Assembly (NCBI GenBank): GCA_000754455.1
Contig: JNSE01000015.1
Coordinates: forward strand, 1 to 14,852
Direction: 5' to 3'
Origin: an actinobacterium acAMD-2
GTDB lineage: Bacteria > Actinomycetota > Actinomycetes > UBA12327
Length of the DNA: 14,852 nucleotides
The notes below the pieces were generated by a model. The model was not told where the DNA came from. It ran no database searches and saw nothing but the letters and a program-made list of their open reading frames with translations. Position numbers and translations under genes: made by a program. Positions 12,363-14,852 of this stretch are shown in pieces (positions within the stretch are counted from its first letter, which is position 1; each line of letters opens with the position of its first letter).

Positions 12363-13976
12363 ATGCCTATTTCGAGCCCGAGCCGTAAATTCCAAGCTGC
12401 CCTCGTTGCTACTTCTGTAGTCGCCCTCGTGTTGGTGCCCGTCACCAGCGCTAGCGCGAAGTCCCAGAACAGTCAGCATGAACGTGTGGTGTCGTATTGG
12501 ACTCCAGAAAATATGGCCAGTGCTCAGTCGTTGGACTACACCTTTGACAAGGGCAGCAAGGTGGGCCGGAAGGTCACGTCCACGCCCGCGACCAAAGCAA
12601 TCAAGCCCGCGAGCATTGTTGCAACCGCGTCCAGTCCCACCTCAACAGGTGCATCCTGGGTTGATGGTGGATTGGCCCTGGCAGCCACGGGCAAAGTGTT
12701 CTTCAGCGTCGGAACCTCGCGCTATGTGTGTTCCGGTTCCGTGGTTGAGGAAGCTGATGTATCGCGCTCCGTCGTGCTCACTGCCGGGCACTGCCTGTAT
12801 GACAACGCGACGCAAGCTTTTGTCACTAACTTCCTGTTCTACCCGGACTACGACTCCAACCCCAACCAAGACTGTGCTCTGACAACTTACGGTTGCTGGA
12901 CTGCAACGGCTTTGATCGGACACTACGGGTTCACCAGCCAGACCGGATTTACCAACCAGGCAACGAACTACGACTGGGGCTTCGCTGTCATGGGTTTGGG
13001 TGGCAAGAACTCCACTCAACTTGACGCCACAGTGGGGGCGTTCCCGTTGGCCGTGCCTGGATTTACTGCAGCAGGTGACCAGGCCTATGCCTTTGGCTAC
13101 CCGGCGGCTTCCCCCTATGCGGGTGCTGACCTGACCTATTGCTCGGGTGCCATCGTGCAGGATTCCTCCAACAACAACTCCACCTGGGGACTGACCACTT
13201 GCACGATGACTGGTGGTGCATCGGGTGGCCCGTGGATGAGCGGTTTCGGTACCGATCGCGGAATTTTGTCTTCTGTGAACTCGTACAAATACACCGCTGC
13301 TGCCAACGGTATGTATGGACCGAAGTTCAACGCCAACACCACTAACACTTTTAACGCAGCTTTGACAGCATCGGCAAACACCAGGGTCGGCGCTCCGGTC
13401 GTACCGGCGAAGCCCGTTGCCGCTGTGAGCATCACTGGAACGCTGGTAGATAAGGCAACGCTGACGGCTGATACCTCAGCGACCACCGGTGGTGCGGTGA
13501 CGTCATGGACCTACCAGTGGACTCGCGCAACGACTCCGACCGGCTCGTACTCCAACATCACCAACGCGACGAGGTCCACCTACGTTCTTACATCGTCTGA
13601 TGTGGGGCGTTACCTCAAGGTGAGGGCGACGGCGACAAACAGTGGTGGATCTTCGACGGCAACCAGCGCGGCTACAGGAATCGTCTTAGGGCTTGCGCCC
13701 GTTGCGCAGGTAAGTATTTCCGGAAAGGCGACTGTGAGTAGTCGCTTGACTGCTTCTACGGCGGGCACCACTGGAAGCACGCCGCTCACGTACACCTACC
13801 AGTGGCAGCGTGCGACAACGGCAGGTGGCACTTATACGGCGATTAGCGGAGCGACTTCTTCGACGTATCGCTTGGTGAGTGCCGATCGTGGTCGGTACAT
13901 CAAGGTTCGTTTGGTGGCGACGAATAGTGCGGGCACAAGTACCGTAACGAGCGCTGCCACCACGATCATCCGTTAA
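12363..13976 (+). CDS. Secreted trypsin/V8-like serine protease with two Ig-like C-terminal repeats
   Basis: Predicted exported serine endopeptidase of 537 residues. The signal peptide ends near residue 30-32 (VTSASA), and a pro-region runs to about residue 95. The S1-type catalytic domain (about 96-340) shows the full triad: His143 in TAGHC, Asp204 in NYDWGFAVM, and Ser287 in GGASGGPW. Cysteines C123/C144 and C260/C280 are placed for disulfides, with C171/C178 as a further pair. Two Ig-like repeats follow (about 352-445 and 448-537), each with a W-x-YQW-x-RA core and an SxDxGRYxKVR motif; the protein ends shortly after. These repeats resemble the C-terminal modules of the genes at 3552 and 4698, so they may be a common wall- or substrate-binding part in this organism. 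A pro-region suggests secretion as a zymogen. The natural substrate is unknown. Confidence 0.9.
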   Translation: MPISSPSRKFQAALVATSVVALVLVPVTSASAKSQNSQHERVVSYWTPENMASAQSLDYTFDKGSKVGRKVTSTPATKAIKPASIVATASSPTSTGASWVDGGLALAATGKVFFSVGTSRYVCSGSVVEEADVSRSVVLTAGHCLYDNATQAFVTNFLFYPDYDSNPNQDCALTTYGCWTATALIGHYGFTSQTGFTNQATNYDWGFAVMGLGGKNSTQLDATVGAFPLAVPGFTAAGDQAYAFGYPAASPYAGADLTYCSGAIVQDSSNNNSTWGLTTCTMTGGASGGPWMSGFGTDRGILSSVNSYKYTAAANGMYGPKFNANTTNTFNAALTASANTRVGAPVVPAKPVAAVSITGTLVDKATLTADTSATTGGAVTSWTYQWTRATTPTGSYSNITNATRSTYVLTSSDVGRYLKVRATATNSGGSSTATSAATGIVLGLAPVAQVSISGKATVSSRLTASTAGTTGSTPLTYTYQWQRATTAGGTYTAISGATSSTYRLVSADRGRYIKVRLVATNSAGTSTVTSAATTIIR

Positions 13977-14052
13977 GGAACCAGTGTGCTCCGCTTTATT
14001 GGGGCGGATTACTGCTAGCGTGAATTATCACTTTTTATGACAAGGGGTTTTC

Positions 14053-14325
14053 ATGTCTGGTCAAGTTCCCGTTTTTCCTAATGGCAAGCCCATGACGACC
14101 GTGACTGGACAGCCAGCTAGTCCCAAGTCTCGCTTGGCTGCCACCCTGTTGTGCTTCTTCCTAGGAGTGTTGGGCATCCATCGTTTTTACGTTGGCAAAG
14201 TGGGCACCGGACTGATTCAGTTGCTCACCGGAGGCGGCTTGGGTATTTGGGTACTCATTGACTTCATCATGATTCTCGTTGGGACGTTCCGCGATAAGGA
14301 ATTCCGAGTCCTTTCCAACTGGTAA
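14053..14325 (+). CDS. TM2 domain membrane protein (first of a pair)
   Basis: Small membrane protein of 90 residues. It has a polar N-terminal stretch (about 1-26) and then a TM2 domain made of two hydrophobic helices: LAATLLCFFLGVLGIHRFYVG (residues 28-48; core GIHRFYVG at 41-48) and the second helix with WVLIDFIMILVG (66-77), ending with DKEF. AAGGGG (14042-14047) lies five bases before the ATG. TM2 proteins have no settled biochemical role. It is followed after 31 bp by a second TM2 gene, so they are likely one operon. Confidence 0.88.
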   Translation: MSGQVPVFPNGKPMTTVTGQPASPKSRLAATLLCFFLGVLGIHRFYVGKVGTGLIQLLTGGGLGIWVLIDFIMILVGTFRDKEFRVLSNW

Positions 14326-14356
14326 CTCAGGTGCGAACGAGCGAGGGGACATTGGT

Positions 14357-14704
14357 GTGACGATTAGCCCAGATGGCCAGTTTGAATGGAATGGTTCCCA
14401 GTGGGTGCCTCGTACGCCCGGGTCAGTTCCGCCCCCGCCCCCGATGGCAAGCCCAATGGGCTACGGCGGTGTCGCTAATCCCCCGAAGAGCAAGATCGTT
14501 GCTGGAATTCTCGGAATTCTGATTGGTGGCTTGGGCATTCACCGGTTTTACCTTGGTTACATTGGCATTGGAATCGCTCAGATTGTGGTCACCCTTCTCA
14601 CCTTTGGTTTCGGCGCAATATGGGGTTTCATCGAAGGAATCCTGATTCTGGTCGGCTCGGGAATTACCACGGACGCTCAGGGGCGTCCGCTGTCAGACAC
14701 CTAA
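14357..14704 (+). CDS. TM2 domain membrane protein with N-terminal WNGSQW motif (second of the pair)
   Basis: 115 residues, read from the GTG at 14357. This start is preferred over an upstream in-frame TTG at 14279 that lies inside the previous gene, because GAGGGGA (14343-14349) sits seven bases before the GTG. The N-terminus carries DGQFEWNGSQWVPRT (6-20), a short Trp motif common at the cytosolic ends of actinobacterial membrane proteins. A Pro-rich linker (21-43) follows, then the TM2 domain with GIHRFYLG (60-67) and WGFIEGILILVG (89-100). The function is not known. Confidence 0.85.
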   Translation: MTISPDGQFEWNGSQWVPRTPGSVPPPPPMASPMGYGGVANPPKSKIVAGILGILIGGLGIHRFYLGYIGIGIAQIVVTLLTFGFGAIWGFIEGILILVGSGITTDAQGRPLSDT

Positions 14705-14746
14705 AACCGAACCCTCTAGGCCAGAAATCACCCTGTTGCCCATGGG

Positions 14747-14773
14747 GCCACAGTGGTTCGCGGGTGGCTTTTT
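14747..14773 (+). terminator. Weak terminator after the TM2 pair
   Basis: GCCAC (14747-14751) pairs with GTGGC (14764-14768), followed directly by TTTTT. The stem is only five Watson-Crick pairs, extendable by G-T pairs, so strength is uncertain. Confidence 0.45.
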
Positions 14774-14798
14774 CCGGCCAGGGCGGTAGTCTTGGTTT

Positions 14799-14837
14799 GG
14801 TCGCGGCGCTCTAGGGCGCCTCTTTCCCACCGCGACC
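14799..14837 (+). promoter_or_regulatory. Structured leader upstream of a possible next gene
   Basis: GGTCGCGG (14799-14806) and CCGCGACC (14830-14837) form a perfect 8 bp outer stem. An inner hairpin GGCGC/GCGCC (14805-14809, 14816-14820) overlaps the end of the outer stem and competes with it. A TAGTCT -10 box (14787-14792) may start the RNA nearby. The element ends one base before GGAGG. Confidence 0.4.
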
Positions 14838-14847
14838 TGGAGGATCT

Positions 14848-14852
14848 GTGCG
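14848..14852 (+). CDS. Possible start of the next gene (3'-partial)
   Basis: GTG at 14848 follows GGAGG (14839-14843) at four bases. Only five bases are visible, so neither the frame nor the product can be judged. It may be a coincidence. Confidence 0.25.

Noticed and set aside
13991..14008. Terminator after the protease gene
   Set aside because: TCCGC and GCGGA can pair, but the stem is five bases and lacks a T-run, so the call is not supported.
14279..14356. Longer N-terminus of the second TM2 protein from a TTG at 14279
   Set aside because: It overlaps the first TM2 gene by 47 bp and has no ribosome binding site, whereas GTG 14357 has GAGGGGA seven bases upstream.

Overview
The window looks like chromosomal DNA from an actinobacterium (Actinomycetota) of moderate GC content, judged by eye. 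Three things suggest this: the order thymidylate kinase - DNA polymerase III delta-prime - secreted TAP-like hydrolase, with a tRNA-Thr further on; the arginine-type P-loop of the delta-prime subunit; and several starts that look leaderless, with a -10 box six bases before the start codon. The exact lineage cannot be fixed from this sequence.

Layout. 1-3346: housekeeping block, with tmk (5' end outside the window), holB overlapping it by 4 bp, and a lipoprotein alpha/beta hydrolase. 3347-11442: an accessory block of five secreted or surface genes, all on the + strand. Genes at 3552 and 4698 form one transcription unit ending at a strong hairpin (6404). The gene at 6628 starts a second unit and has its own hairpin terminator (8647). 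A membrane-anchored DUF916-like protein (8735) and a fourth secreted protein (9838) follow. 11506: tRNA-Thr(CGT), then a hairpin it shares with the convergent ppa gene (11634-12122, minus strand). 12363-13976: secreted trypsin/V8-like serine protease with two C-terminal Ig-like repeats. 14053-14704: two small TM2-domain membrane proteins. The last bases hold a structured leader and a possible start of the next gene.

The accessory block is the notable part. Four proteins carry one or two copies of a domain of about 120-155 residues that I read as neocarzinostatin-like (the enediyne apoprotein fold): two Cys pairs, an ordered strand pattern and a near-invariant SDFRGNGP-type motif before the last strand. 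These are followed by Big_3_5-type Ig-like repeats and one of two C-terminal types. The first two proteins end in an Ig-like pair with a basic RKKAA tail. The other two end in a divergent WxL-like domain. Between the two WxL-like genes lies a DUF916-like protein with a C-terminal membrane anchor, the usual partner of WxL proteins in Firmicutes. I infer a WxL/DUF916-type cell-wall display system whose displayed heads are neocarzinostatin-like domains. The two transcription units share an upstream module: an inverted distal copy and two direct proximal copies of ATTGTGCGAAA-like sites. This suggests one unknown regulator controls both. No homology searches were run; all family calls are by reading motifs.
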